Below are positions 13,399-21,929 of a stretch of DNA of 55,390 bases, piece after piece (within the stretch, counting starts at the first letter, position 1; the number at the start of each line of letters is the position of its first letter). A program made the translations under genes and the position numbers. This stretch comes from Melghirimyces algeriensis (GTDB lineage Bacteria; Bacillota; Bacilli; Thermoactinomycetales; DSM-45169), in assembly GCF_900182565.1 (NCBI RefSeq), contig NZ_FXTI01000017.1, positions 1 through 55,390 on the forward strand. Direction: 5' to 3'. Below the pieces are notes generated by a model. The model was not told the origin of the DNA. It saw nothing but the letters and a program-made list of their open reading frames with translations, and made no database searches.

Positions 13399-15252
13399 GT
13401 GCGAAATACCCGATTGGATTCAATACCAAGAGATGAAGCATTACATCAATTGCTTACTGCGGTGGATTTTCACCCGGAGAAAGAAGAGGTTTCCGTATCC
13501 AACGCTTGTGGACGGGTGACATCCCATCCAGTGATCGCTGAGAGATCCATGCCTCCCCATGCATCTGCGGCGATGGATGGAATTGCGGTACAGGCGGAAA
13601 TGCTCCAGGGGGCATCTTTGGAAAAGCCGGTTTTGCTCCGGGAAGGCAGGGACTTTATCTATATCAATACAGGGGATTTGTTGCCTTCCGCCTTTGACAG
13701 TGTGGTTATGATTGAAAAGGTGAAAGTGGTCGATAAAGACCGGGTGCAGGTGGATGAACCGGTAAATCCGTGGAAGCATGTTCGGCAACCGGGTGAAGAT
13801 GTGGCAGAAGGAGAAGTGATCTTGTCTGCTCGCCATACCATTCGTCCTGTGGATCAAGGGGTTCTGTTGGCGGCAGGGGTGGAACAGGTGTCCGTTTTGC
13901 GACGACCCCGTGTAGGGATTCTTCCCACAGGTTCTGAAATGGTTCCGCCAGGTCTCCCGCTGGAGCGGGGGCAACTGCGTGAATTTAATGGTACCGTATT
14001 TAAGAGCCTTCTGGAGGAGTGTGGAGCGGAGCCGGATTATCGGGGAGTCGTCCCTGACCGGAAAGAAATTCTTTCCCAGGAGATTTCCAGGGCTGTGGAT
14101 ATGTGTGACATGGTTGTCGTGAACGCCGGTTCCTCCGCCGGAAGCAGGGATTTTACCCCAAAGGTGCTTCAGGATCTGGGAGACGTTCTCCTTCACGGTG
14201 TAGCGACTCGACCGGGGAAACCCGTGGTAATCGCTGTTGTGAAAGGGAAACCCGTACTGGGTTTGCCAGGCTATCCCGTCTCCGCCTATCTTTCCTTTGA
14301 TTGGTTTGTTCGGCCTTTGATTCAGAAGTGGTATGGTTTGGGAAGGGATTCTGTCCATGTAGTCTCAGCCCGTTTGAATCAGGATGTACAGGGGAAGATG
14401 GGAGCGGAAGATTTTATTCGCATGCAAACGGCGTATGTCAATGGAGAATATGTGGCTTCCCCTCTTCCAGGAGGGGCAGGAGTAACCATGTCCGTTGTTC
14501 GGGCAGCTTCGTGGCTTCGGATACCGCAGGATGTCCAACGTTACCATGCTGGGGAACGAGTAACATTGGAATTGGTGAAGCCGCTCGAAGCGATTCGAAA
14601 AACGCTCCTCCTTGCAGGGTGCGATGATCCTCTGTTGGACTGGTTGGGCGCTGAGGCGTCCACATGCTGTCCCGGCTGGTCGATTCAACGAGAGGTAATG
14701 GAAGAGGAGGAAGGGTGGAAACGATTGAGAAACGGTGGATGCCACGCTCTGGTGGTTTATCGTCGGGCGGGTACCCCTGATGGCTTTGTACGAATTTGTA
14801 TCGCTGAGCGGGATATGGGGTGGATTACCGGATCAACTGTATCGAAACCCGTTACCTGTGCGGCTGACTTGCTTCGTCCAGGTCTTCGTTTCATTAACCT
14901 CCCTCCTGGATCGGGCATTCGGGAACGCATCAAGCGAATGCTGGAAGCAAAACAGAATGTTGGAAGCGTTCCTAATGGATGGGAGCGGGTGGAGACATCA
15001 CATTGGAAAGCGGCTGCTTCTCTCAGTGAAGGGACGGCTGATGTCATGGTTGGTCCTTATTCTGTGGCTAAGCACTACGGGTTGATCTGGAGACCGGCAT
15101 GGGTCGAACCGCTGGATCTGATCGTTCCTGTTACTGTATGGGAGGAAACAGCGGGGAATACGCTAAAGAAAATCCTCCTATCCCAGGCATTTCGTTCAGC
15201 AGCCCAACGGCTCGGAGGTTATAACTTGTCACAGATGGGTCAATTGGTCTGA
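13399..15252 (+). CDS. moeA: MoeA fused to a periplasmic-binding-like (LysR substrate-binding type) domain
   Basis: The first ~400 residues are MoeA, molybdopterin molybdenumtransferase, which inserts molybdate into adenylated molybdopterin. PPHASAAMDGIAV, NTGDLLP, ILPTGSEMV, VNAGSSAGSRDFTP and LPGYPVSAYLSF are present. The last ~210 residues form a PBP-like domain of the type annotated as LysR substrate-binding in MoeA fusions of clostridia and archaea, perhaps a ligand sensor. It is first in the moeA-moaA-moaC-moaB operon. GTG 13399 is chosen for AAGGTGG eight bases upstream and because homologues start shortly before IPRDEAL. In-frame ATG 13354 or GTG 13345 are alternatives without a clear ribosome binding site. 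Confidence 0.88.
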   Translation: MRNTRLDSIPRDEALHQLLTAVDFHPEKEEVSVSNACGRVTSHPVIAERSMPPHASAAMDGIAVQAEMLQGASLEKPVLLREGRDFIYINTGDLLPSAFDSVVMIEKVKVVDKDRVQVDEPVNPWKHVRQPGEDVAEGEVILSARHTIRPVDQGVLLAAGVEQVSVLRRPRVGILPTGSEMVPPGLPLERGQLREFNGTVFKSLLEECGAEPDYRGVVPDRKEILSQEISRAVDMCDMVVVNAGSSAGSRDFTPKVLQDLGDVLLHGVATRPGKPVVIAVVKGKPVLGLPGYPVSAYLSFDWFVRPLIQKWYGLGRDSVHVVSARLNQDVQGKMGAEDFIRMQTAYVNGEYVASPLPGGAGVTMSVVRAASWLRIPQDVQRYHAGERVTLELVKPLEAIRKTLLLAGCDDPLLDWLGAEASTCCPGWSIQREVMEEEEGWKRLRNGGCHALVVYRRAGTPDGFVRICIAERDMGWITGSTVSKPVTCAADLLRPGLRFINLPPGSGIRERIKRMLEAKQNVGSVPNGWERVETSHWKAAASLSEGTADVMVGPYSVAKHYGLIWRPAWVEPLDLIVPVTVWEETAGNTLKKILLSQAFRSAAQRLGGYNLSQMGQLV

Positions 15253-15287
15253 CGGGATCGTTAAAAGGAAGGAGGTGGGTGGAACGG

Positions 15288-16313
15288 ATGGAAGAGAAAC
15301 AGGTTTATTGGAAGGATCGATTGGGAAGACCACTCCGGGATCTTCGTATTTCTGTGACGGATCGGTGCAATTTTCGTTGCCGTTATTGTATGCCAGCGGA
15401 AGTATTCGGTCCGGATTATGCGTTTCTCCCGCGGAAAGAGTTACTTACCTTTGAAGAAATCACCCGCTTGGTTCGGCTGTTTGCTGTCGGAGGCGTTGAA
15501 AAGATCCGAATCACGGGTGGAGAGCCTTTGTTGCGCAAGGACCTTTCCCGTTTAATCAAGATGATCAAAGCGGTGGATGGCATCAAGGATATTGCTCTCA
15601 CCACCAATGCTTCCCTGTTGGCCAAACATGCCGTTTTGTTAAAAGATGCGGGACTGGATCGGGTCAATGTCAGCCTGGATGCCTTGGACCAAGAGATTTT
15701 TGCCCGGATGAACGGGCGGCAATTTAGTGTCAAACGTGTTCTGGAAGGAATTGATGCAGCAGAACAAGCAGGGCTGAAGGTGAAAGTGAATATGGTTGTT
15801 CAGCGGGGCGTCAATGATGGACAAATTCTTCCCATGGCACATTATTTTCGGGAAAAGGGGCACATCCTTCGTTTTATTGAATATATGGATGTGGGAAACA
15901 CCAATGGTTGGGATCTGAGCCAGGTCGTTTCCAAACGGGAGATTTTGGCCAAGATTCACAAGGAAATGCCTTTAAAACCGACAGATCCGAACTATTATGG
16001 AGAAGTTGCCAATCGTTATCGCTATCTGGGAACCGATCAGGAAGTCGGAGTGATTGCCTCGGTTACCGATTCCTTTTGTTCTTCCTGCACCCGTGCCCGT
16101 TTGTCTGCCAACGGTCGTCTGTATACCTGTCTGTTTGCATCAGAAGGTACGGATTTGCGGGACCTTCTCAGAGAAGGGGTGGATGATCAGGTGGTGCTGG
16201 AGCGAATTCATCAAATCTGGTCTGGTCGAGAGGATCGTTATTCTGATGAGCGCCTTTCTGCGACCCATCTTCCCCGTGATCAAAAGGTGGAGATGTCATT
16301 TATTGGAGGATAA
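15288..16313 (+). CDS. moaA: MoaA, GTP 3',8-cyclase
   Basis: A 341-residue radical SAM enzyme that converts GTP to 3',8-cyclo-dihydro-GTP, the first step of molybdenum cofactor synthesis. The SAM cluster cysteines are C27, C31 and C34 (CNFRCRYC). The second iron-sulfur cluster is held by C264, C267 and C281. ITGGEPLLRKDL is the SAM-binding motif, and the chain ends in the conserved GlyGly tail needed for activity. It lies 35 bases after moeA. AAGGAAGGAGGT precedes the start; ATG 15288 is preferred, as GTG 15279 is too close to the ribosome binding site. Confidence 0.95.
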   Translation: MEEKQVYWKDRLGRPLRDLRISVTDRCNFRCRYCMPAEVFGPDYAFLPRKELLTFEEITRLVRLFAVGGVEKIRITGGEPLLRKDLSRLIKMIKAVDGIKDIALTTNASLLAKHAVLLKDAGLDRVNVSLDALDQEIFARMNGRQFSVKRVLEGIDAAEQAGLKVKVNMVVQRGVNDGQILPMAHYFREKGHILRFIEYMDVGNTNGWDLSQVVSKREILAKIHKEMPLKPTDPNYYGEVANRYRYLGTDQEVGVIASVTDSFCSSCTRARLSANGRLYTCLFASEGTDLRDLLREGVDDQVVLERIHQIWSGREDRYSDERLSATHLPRDQKVEMSFIGG

Positions 16314-16326
16314 AGGAGGAAAACGG

Positions 16327-16806
16327 TTGGATTCTTTTACGCATATCAATGAACAGGGACGGGCTCGGATGGTGGATGTATCCGGAAAAGAGGTGACGCG
16401 TCGCACGGCTATTGCCCGTTCCCGGATCCGCATGAGACCAGAGACATTGAACATGATCTGGGAAGGAACGGTTGGCAAAGGGGATGTGTTGGCCGTGGCA
16501 CAGGTGGCTGGTATCATGGCCGCTAAAAAAACTGCTGACTTCATTCCGATGTGCCACCCCATTCCTTTGAAAAGTGTAGATATTCGCTTTCATGAGGAAG
16601 AGGACAGCCTTCTGGTTGTGGAAGCAGAGGCAAAGACGGACAATGTGACCGGAGTGGAAATGGAGGCTTTGACAGCAGTTAGTATGGCTTCACTGACGGT
16701 TTATGATATGTGTAAGTCCGTGGATAAAGGGATTATTATTGAAGAAACCTGTCTGTTATCCAAAACAGGTGGAAAAAGTGGTGATTATCATCGGGAGGAG
16801 AAATGA
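16327..16806 (+). CDS. moaC: MoaC, cyclic pyranopterin monophosphate synthase
   Basis: A 159-residue protein of normal MoaC length. It converts the MoaA product to cyclic pyranopterin monophosphate. PMCHPIPL and the TGVEMEALTAVSMASLTVYDMCK block with the catalytic lysine-aspartate pair are intact (the block is about residues 117-139). The start is TTG 16327, seven bases after AGGAGG; a longer frame from 16054 would overlap moaA by 260 bases and is rejected. It lies 13 bases after moaA and overlaps the next start by four bases, so it is translationally coupled to it. Confidence 0.93.
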   Translation: MDSFTHINEQGRARMVDVSGKEVTRRTAIARSRIRMRPETLNMIWEGTVGKGDVLAVAQVAGIMAAKKTADFIPMCHPIPLKSVDIRFHEEEDSLLVVEAEAKTDNVTGVEMEALTAVSMASLTVYDMCKSVDKGIIIEETCLLSKTGGKSGDYHREEK

Positions 16807-17306
16807 TCGTGTGGAGAGTCGGAATTCTGACTGTCAGTGACAAGGGAGCCCAAGGGAAAAGGAAAGATGTAAGCGGAGAGGAAATCCGCCGCTTGGTTCC
16901 ATTGATAAAAGGAACCGTTGCCGTTTATGAAATTGTTCCGGATGAACAGGAGGTGATTGAAAACGCATTGATCCGAATGGCAGATGAAGAAAGGTTGGAT
17001 TTGGTTCTTACAACGGGTGGTACGGGCTTGTCATTGCGGGATGTGACTCCTGAAGCGACCAAGCGGGTGATGGATCGGGAAGTGCCAGGCATTCCTGAGG
17101 CGATGCGAATGACGACATTGGAAAAAACGAAGTTTGCGATGTTGAGCCGCTCAGTGGCAGGAACTCGTGGGCAAACCCTGATGATTAATCTTCCGGGAAG
17201 TCCGAAAGCGGTTCGGGAGTGCTTAGAAGCAGTGTTGGAGGTCTTGCCGCATGCGTTGAAGATTCTGCACGGGACGATCAAGGACCACGGTAAAATACGA
17301 AAGTAA
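16803..17306 (+). CDS. moaB: MoaB/MogA-family molybdopterin adenylyltransferase
   Basis: A 167-residue protein that adenylates molybdopterin before MoeA inserts molybdate. TTGGTGLSLRDVTPEA, with the MPT-binding glycines and aspartate, and LPGSPKAVRECLEAV are diagnostic of the family. It overlaps moaC by four bases (ATGA), a sign of coupled translation, and is the last gene of the operon. A MogA activity is inferred from family and context; MoaB of some bacteria is inactive. Confidence 0.9.
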   Translation: MIVWRVGILTVSDKGAQGKRKDVSGEEIRRLVPLIKGTVAVYEIVPDEQEVIENALIRMADEERLDLVLTTGGTGLSLRDVTPEATKRVMDREVPGIPEAMRMTTLEKTKFAMLSRSVAGTRGQTLMINLPGSPKAVRECLEAVLEVLPHALKILHGTIKDHGKIRK

Positions 17307-17428
17307 AAGGAGTAGCAACTTTTTACGAAAAAGGGGTTGACGGCGCTCAAGAACCTGTGCTAAGTTATTAAAGCGCCTTGCGAACGAGGCAAGCAAGTGG
17401 ACATCTTGAAAAAAAGCAAAAAAACCTC

Positions 17429-17457
17429 TTGCAAAATTCGACAGAATCAGTTACAAT
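17429..17457 (+). promoter_or_regulatory. Sigma-A promoter of the first tRNA block
   Basis: TTGCAA (17429-17434), 17-base spacer, TACAAT (17452-17457), 25 bases before tRNA-Asn. A second possible -35, TTGACG, lies near 17337. Confidence 0.65.
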
Positions 17458-17481
17458 GAATCATGTCGCTTCAAAAGATGT

Positions 17482-17556
17482 TCCTCAGTAGCTCAATGGT
17501 AGAGCGCCCGGCTGTTAACCGGTAGGTTGCAGGTTCGAGTCCTGCCTGAGGAGCCA
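17482..17556 (+). tRNA. tRNA-Asn (GTT)
   Basis: Full cloverleaf with acceptor TCCTCAG/CTGAGGA, anticodon GTT at 17514-17516, GGTTCGAGTCC T-loop and encoded CCA. Confidence 0.97.
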
Positions 17557-17562
17557 TATTGC

Positions 17563-17654
17563 GGAGAGATACTCAAGTGGCTGAAGAGGACGGTTTGCTA
17601 AACCGTTAGGGGGTCTCTGGCCCCGCGCGGGTTCGAATCCCGCTCTCTCCGCCA
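17563..17654 (+). tRNA. tRNA-Ser (GCT)
   Basis: Class II tRNA with long variable arm; acceptor GGAGAGA/TCTCTCC, anticodon GCT at 17597-17599, encoded GCCA end. Confidence 0.97.
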
Positions 17655-17671
17655 TTTGGACAAATGATCGT

Positions 17672-17747
17672 GGCCCGTTGGTGAAGCGGTTAACACACCA
17701 GCCTTTCACGCTGGCATGCAGGGGTTCGAATCCCCTACGGGTCACCA
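17672..17747 (+). tRNA. tRNA-Glu (TTC)
   Basis: Acceptor GGCCCGT/ACGGGTC, anticodon loop CTTTCAC with TTC, encoded ACCA end. Confidence 0.96.
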
Positions 17748-17753
17748 TGTTCA

Positions 17754-17828
17754 GGACGGTTAGCTCAGGGGGAGAGCACCTGCTTCACACGCAGGGGGTC
17801 GGCGGTTCAATCCCGTCACCGTCCACCA
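17754..17828 (+). tRNA. tRNA-Val (CAC)
   Basis: Acceptor GGACGGT/ACCGTCC, anticodon stem CCTGC/GCAGG with loop TTCACAC giving CAC, encoded ACCA end. The T-arm reads GGTTCAATCCC. Confidence 0.93.
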
Positions 17829-17856
17829 TACTCGGGGGATTCCCGAGGCAGATTGC

Positions 17857-17933
17857 GGAGCTGTGGTGAAGTTGGAGTTCACGCCGGCCTGTCACGCCGG
17901 AGGTCGCGGGTTCGAGTCCCGTCAGCTCCGCCA
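17857..17933 (+). tRNA. tRNA-Asp (GTC)
   Basis: Acceptor GGAGCTG/CAGCTCC, anticodon loop CTGTCAC with GTC, encoded GCCA end. Confidence 0.97.
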
Positions 17934-17941
17934 TTCAATAT

Positions 17942-18018
17942 GGCGGCCATGGCGAAGTGGTTAACGCACCGGATTGTGGCTCCGGCATTCGTGGGTTCGA
18001 TTCCCACTGGTCGCCCCA
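17942..18018 (+). tRNA. tRNA-His (GTG)
   Basis: Extra 5' G (17942) facing C73 as is typical for tRNA-His; acceptor GCGGCCA/TGGTCGC, anticodon GTG, encoded CCA. Confidence 0.96.
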
Positions 18019-18037
18019 CTCTTAGAAACCTTGCCGC

Positions 18038-18112
18038 TGGGGTGTAGCCAAGTGGTAAGGCAACGGACTTTGACTCCGTGATGCGTAGGTTCGATCCCTA
18101 CCACCCCAGCCA
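18038..18112 (+). tRNA. tRNA-Gln (TTG)
   Basis: Acceptor TGGGGTG/CACCCCA, anticodon loop CTTTGAC with TTG, encoded GCCA end. Confidence 0.97.
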
Positions 18113-18117
18113 GTTAT

Positions 18118-18193
18118 GACCCATTAGCTCAGTCGGCAGAGCACCTGACTTTTAATCAGGGTGTCCCAGGTTCGAATCCTGGATGGGTCACCA
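18118..18193 (+). tRNA. tRNA-Lys (TTT)
   Basis: Acceptor GACCCAT/ATGGGTC, anticodon loop CTTTTAA with TTT, encoded ACCA end. Last gene of the first block. Confidence 0.97.
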
Positions 18194-18248
18194 AAAAATG
18201 AACAAGTGGGTTCGGTTTCATCGTCCAAAAATAATTTAAAAAATACTC

Positions 18249-18277
18249 TTGACATTCATACCGCAACATGATACGAT
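18249..18277 (+). promoter_or_regulatory. Sigma-A promoter of the second tRNA block
   Basis: Consensus TTGACA (18249-18254), 17-base spacer, TACGAT (18272-18277), 49 bases before tRNA-Leu. It gives the last four tRNAs their own start. Confidence 0.8.
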
Positions 18278-18326
18278 AGAAAATGTCGATCGAGGCGGTT
18301 AATCGAGGAAATCAGCCCGGAGTTTT

Positions 18327-18410
18327 GCGGGTGTGGCGGAATTGGCAGACGCACTAGACTTAGGATCTAGCGCCTCAGGCGTGGGGGTTCGAGTCCCTCC
18401 ACCCGCACCA
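18327..18410 (+). tRNA. tRNA-Leu (TAG)
   Basis: Class II tRNA; acceptor GCGGGTG/CACCCGC, anticodon TAG, long variable arm, encoded ACCA end. Confidence 0.97.
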
Positions 18411-18427
18411 ATGCCAATTTATCATGT

Positions 18428-18514
18428 GCGGTCGTGGTGGAATCGGCAGACACGCTATCTTGAGGGGGTAGTGGCCATATGGCCGTGCGAGTTCGAGTCT
18501 CGCCGACCGCACCA
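18428..18514 (+). tRNA. tRNA-Leu (GAG)
   Basis: Class II tRNA; acceptor GCGGTCG/CGACCGC, anticodon stem CTATC/GGTAG with loop TTGAGGG giving GAG, variable arm with TGGCCATATGGCCG, encoded ACCA. Confidence 0.95.
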
Positions 18515-18552
18515 TTCATACAGCATAGATCAAAGCAAAACCGCATTGGCAC

Positions 18553-18629
<77 letters not shown>

Positions 18630-18648
18630 CCTATACAATATTTAATAT

Positions 18649-18722
18649 GCGGGTGTAGTTCAGTGGTAGAACATCGGCCTTCCAAGCCGAATGCGAGGGT
18701 TCGATTCCCTTCACCCGCTCCA
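18649..18722 (+). tRNA. tRNA-Gly (TCC)
   Basis: Acceptor GCGGGTG/CACCCGC, anticodon loop CTTCCAA with TCC, encoded TCCA end. Last tRNA before the terminator. Confidence 0.97.
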
Positions 18723-18730
18723 CATTCAAG

Positions 18731-18765
18731 CAAAAACCGTAGCTTTTAGAGCTACGGTTTTTGTA
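18731..18765 (+). terminator. Terminator of the tRNA cluster
   Basis: AAAAACCGTAGCT (18732-18744) and AGCTACGGTTTTT (18750-18762) form a perfect 13-bp stem with T-run. Confidence 0.9.
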
Positions 18766-18869
18766 TATGAGGATAAACCTTGAGGTTTCAAGAAAATTGA
18801 TTTCAGGATAAACTAGATAAGGCAGTGATGGATAACCGAATCAATTGAACTTAAAAAATAGGTGATGGT

Positions 18870-19352
18870 ATGGATTCTAATTTTTGTCTCTTTCAAACCA
18901 ACAGTCCTAGAGCAACCCGCTCTTTGGCCATGAACCTGGCAAAACGTCTTCAGCCGGGAGATGTGATCACCCTTGAGGGTGATTTGGGTGCAGGGAAAAC
19001 GACATTTATGCAGGGAGTGGGAAAAGGTTTGGGAATTGAAGCCCCGATTGACAGTCCTACGTTTACCTTGATCAAGGAGTATGAACAAGGGAGAATCCCT
19101 CTTTATCATATGGACGTGTATCGGCTGGATTCTACGGTTGAGGAACTGGGATGGGATGAATACTTTTACGGAGAGGGTGTTACATTTGTCGAGTGGGCAA
19201 GTCGGATTCAGCCCTTATTGCCCGAAGATGTGATACGAATTGAAATTGTTCGCCAGGAAAATGAGGTTCGAATGATTAAAGTGGAGCCTCCTGTCAATGA
19301 GGTGGAGCGGATTTGTAAGGGGCTGAGCATCAATGAAATTGCTGGCGATTGA
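18870..19352 (+). CDS. tsaE: TsaE, tRNA t6A synthesis ATPase
   Basis: A 160-residue P-loop ATPase of the complex that makes N6-threonylcarbamoyladenosine on ANN-decoding tRNAs. The Walker A GDLGAGKTT is at 37-45, then DSPTFTLIKEY and VEWASR. It is equivalent to B. subtilis YdiB. AGGTGATGG lies before the ATG. It overlaps tsaB by 20 bases and starts the operon tsaE-tsaB-rimI-tsaD. The B. subtilis upstream neighbour thiL is missing; the tRNA cluster is there instead. Confidence 0.95.
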   Translation: MDSNFCLFQTNSPRATRSLAMNLAKRLQPGDVITLEGDLGAGKTTFMQGVGKGLGIEAPIDSPTFTLIKEYEQGRIPLYHMDVYRLDSTVEELGWDEYFYGEGVTFVEWASRIQPLLPEDVIRIEIVRQENEVRMIKVEPPVNEVERICKGLSINEIAGD

Positions 19353-20055
19353 TACCTCCACATTGGTGTTGAGTGTGGCGGTTTTGGATCAGTATCGTGT
19401 TTTGGGAGAATTGACGACAAACTTACATAAAAATCATTCGGTTCGGTTGATGCCTGCGGTCGCCCGCCTTTTAGGAGATCTGGAACTTGATGCAAGTGAC
19501 TTGGACGGAGTAGCAGTGGCAGCAGGTCCCGGCTCATATACCGGAGTTCGCATTGGGTTTACGACGGCTAAAACGATCGCCTGGAGTCGTGGAATTCCGA
19601 TGGTGTCGGTCTCCAGTCTGGCGGCCTTGGCGATGAATGGGCTCCGTTTTCCGGGAGGCGTGGTTCCTCTTTTTGATGCGCGGCGGAACCGGGTTTATAC
19701 GGGGTTGTTTCGCGGAGAAACAAATGAAATGATTTCAGCAAAGGAAGAAAAAGTGATTCATCTGGATCAGTGGTTGAGTGATCTACGGAATGAAGGTCCA
19801 TTGCTCTTTTTGGGAGAGGACACCGGCCATTTTCAGGAACGGATCACAGATGTGCTGGGTGATCAGGCATTTTTTGGACAGGGAAGAGAGAATATCGTCA
19901 GTGCTGCCCATCTGGGAACGTTGGCTCTCTCATGTCTGAAACGGGGAGAGGTGGATCATATGGGTGCGGTACCCAATTATCTTCAATTGACGAAGGCAGA
20001 GGCAGATTGGTTATCCAAAAACGGAGGAAAAAAGAATGAAGTGTCTGGGGATTAA
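19333..20055 (+). CDS. tsaB: TsaB, t6A complex dimerisation subunit
   Basis: A 240-residue ASKHA-fold protein, equivalent to B. subtilis YdiC. It begins MKLLAIDTSTLVLSVAV and has AAGPGSYTGVRIGFTTAKT, the family signature. TsaB binds TsaD and TsaE in the threonylcarbamoyl transfer complex and lacks the metal-binding histidines of TsaD. Its ATG lies inside the end of tsaE (20-base overlap) and its own end overlaps rimI by 20 bases, so all are probably translationally coupled. Confidence 0.95.
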   Translation: MKLLAIDTSTLVLSVAVLDQYRVLGELTTNLHKNHSVRLMPAVARLLGDLELDASDLDGVAVAAGPGSYTGVRIGFTTAKTIAWSRGIPMVSVSSLAALAMNGLRFPGGVVPLFDARRNRVYTGLFRGETNEMISAKEEKVIHLDQWLSDLRNEGPLLFLGEDTGHFQERITDVLGDQAFFGQGRENIVSAAHLGTLALSCLKRGEVDHMGAVPNYLQLTKAEADWLSKNGGKKNEVSGD

Positions 20056-20512
20056 GTTCCGGGCGATGACTTTGGATGATCTCTCCGCCGTTCTTCGGGT
20101 GGAACACGCCTCTTTCGCCACGCCTTGGCCCAGGGAAGCGTTCTATAATGAATTGGTGTATAATCGGCTTGCCCACTATAAGGTTGTAGAAAAGGATGGA
20201 AGGGTTGTTGGTTACAGTGGAATGTGGCTGGTTTTAGATGAGGCGCATGTGACCAATATTGCCATTCATCCGGACCTTCAGGGGCAAGGGATTGGAGAGC
20301 AAGCATTGGAAGATTTGATGAAGTCTGCGAGAAAATCCGGTGCACATCACATGATGCTGGAAGTGAGAGCATCGAATCACATTGCTCAGAATCTATACCG
20401 TAAAAAGGGATTTCAGCCGATCGGTATACGTCCGCATTATTATACCGATAATCAGGAAGATGCTGTGATGATGCAGGTAAAGCTAGGTGGAGAAATGGAT
20501 GAAATCAAATAA
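20036..20512 (+). CDS. rimI: RimI, ribosomal protein S18 alanine N-acetyltransferase
   Basis: A 158-residue GNAT-fold acetyltransferase, equivalent to B. subtilis YdiD. The acetyl-CoA loop reads DLQGQGIGEQAL, preceded by VTNIAIHP; YRKKGFQPIGIRPHYY is the typical C-terminal motif. It acetylates the N-terminus of S18 or other proteins. It sits inside the tsa operon with overlaps on both sides, as in many Firmicutes. Confidence 0.92.
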   Translation: MKCLGIKFRAMTLDDLSAVLRVEHASFATPWPREAFYNELVYNRLAHYKVVEKDGRVVGYSGMWLVLDEAHVTNIAIHPDLQGQGIGEQALEDLMKSARKSGAHHMMLEVRASNHIAQNLYRKKGFQPIGIRPHYYTDNQEDAVMMQVKLGGEMDEIK

Positions 20513-21515
20513 AAAAACGTTGGTATTGGGAATTGAAACAAGCTGTGATGAAACGTCAGCGGCAGTAGTGGAAAATGGAGCGATTCTTCGTTCCAATGTG
20601 ATCTCTTCTCAGATGGAAGTTCACCGCCGCTTTGGGGGAGTGGTACCTGAAGTGGCTTCCCGTCGACATGTGGAACGGATCACGGAGATTATTCAACAGG
20701 CTTTAAATGATGCCCATGTCAAACAGGAAGATTTATCAGCGATCGCGGTTACCCAAGGACCCGGCCTAGTCGGTGCACTTTTGATTGGAGTAGCCGCAGC
20801 AAAAGCGATGGCTTTTGCTGCAAATCTTCCATTGGTTGGAGTTCATCATATCGCCGGTCACATTTATGCCGCTCACTTGATGCAACCGTTACAATTTCCT
20901 TTGGTGGCGCTGGTGGTTTCCGGTGGTCATACCGAATTGGTCTATATGTCGGATCACAATCGGTTTGAACGGCTGGGTCGAACACGGGATGATGCAGCCG
21001 GAGAAGCCTATGATAAAGTGGCCCGTCTTCTGGATTTGTCCTATCCGGGTGGTCCGGAAATTGATCGTCTGTCAAAGGAAGGCAAGCCTATAATTGATTT
21101 GCCGAGAGCCTGGCTGGAGCCGGATTCTTTGGATTTCAGTTTCAGCGGGTTGAAGTCGGCTGTGATTAACCTGCTTCATAATGCCAAACAGCGGGGAGAA
21201 GTGATTCATCGAGCGGATGTGGCTGCCAGTTTTCAGGAGTCTGTGGTGGAAGTGCTTACTGAAAAAGCGGTTCGTGCGGTAAGAAAACAGGGAGTCAAGC
21301 ATCTGGTTCTTGCGGGTGGGGTTTCGGCCAATTCGCGCTTGAGACAGGAACTGTTACACCGCTGTCAAAAGGAAAACATTCATCTCACCATTCCTTCTAT
21401 GGAACTGTGCACAGATAACGCGGCCATGATTGCAGCTGCAGGTACATTTCGTTATCTGGATGGGCAAACGGATGGTTTGGATTTAAATGCAAAACCTGAT
21501 TTATCCTTGATTTGA
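20499..21515 (+). CDS. tsaD: TsaD, tRNA threonylcarbamoyltransferase
   Basis: A 338-residue catalytic subunit (YdiE/Gcp) that transfers the threonylcarbamoyl group to A37. GIETSCDETSAAVV, QGPGLVGALLIG, the metal-binding HHIAGH and VLAGGVSANSRLR with the late CTDNAAMIA segment are all present. ATG 20499 is chosen because AGGTGG lies eight bases upstream; GTG 20487 overlaps that ribosome binding site. It overlaps rimI by 14 bases and closes the operon. Confidence 0.95.
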   Translation: MKSNKKTLVLGIETSCDETSAAVVENGAILRSNVISSQMEVHRRFGGVVPEVASRRHVERITEIIQQALNDAHVKQEDLSAIAVTQGPGLVGALLIGVAAAKAMAFAANLPLVGVHHIAGHIYAAHLMQPLQFPLVALVVSGGHTELVYMSDHNRFERLGRTRDDAAGEAYDKVARLLDLSYPGGPEIDRLSKEGKPIIDLPRAWLEPDSLDFSFSGLKSAVINLLHNAKQRGEVIHRADVAASFQESVVEVLTEKAVRAVRKQGVKHLVLAGGVSANSRLRQELLHRCQKENIHLTIPSMELCTDNAAMIAAAGTFRYLDGQTDGLDLNAKPDLSLI

Positions 21516-21536
21516 GATTTGTTTTGCCGATTTTAT

Positions 21537-21577
21537 AGAACAAAGCCCTGTCGCCATTCGGCGCAGGGCTTTGTTCT
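21537..21577 (+). terminator. Terminator of the tsa operon
   Basis: AGAACAAAGCCCTG and CAGGGCTTTGTTCT form a perfect 14-bp stem 21 bases after the tsaD stop. Confidence 0.88.
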
Positions 21578-21736
21578 GGTTTGAACCAAAAAGCACATAA
21601 CTTTGAGTGAGTAGTACCATTGGAGTCATTTTGCCATTCAACCAATATGATTTTTAGTTTGGGTGAAGGAAAAGGTTACGAAGAGCATAAAATGAAGACG
21701 ATTGAAATCAATCTCGATCAGTAAGGAAAGAACTGC

Positions 21737-21929
21737 GGACAAAGATAAATAAGAGGGGGGAGATCCGGTGGAGCATCCTTTTCCGACGACCCAGCGGGAC
21801 CGGTCCCAATCGTTTAGCGGATATTTTGTCCGCTGGTTGGGACCGGAGGGGATGAAGCGGACTCTTTTCCACTTCGTTGCTGGAGGAAAGAGATGCGGAA
21901 ACGGATATCTCCCCTTCACCACTTTGTCA
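21737..21929 (+). repeat. Dispersed ~195 bp repeat, copy C
   Basis: 193 bases bounded by GGACAAAG and CTTTGTCA, in the same orientation as copy B and opposite to copy A. The central nested hairpin is kept (AGCGGATATTTTGTCCGCTGG). Small insertions and deletions relative to A and B shift all frames. It is followed at 21939-21960 by a perfect hairpin ACTGCTGAC-CTTT-GTCAGCAGT, which resembles a second, lone end of the same repeat. Confidence 0.72.

Noticed and set aside
13441..14358. 305-codon frame opposite moeA, and similar long frames opposite pxpA (24568-25281) and pbuG (41337-42092)
   Set aside because: Each lies wholly within a well-supported gene on the other strand and lacks a ribosome binding site and known domains.
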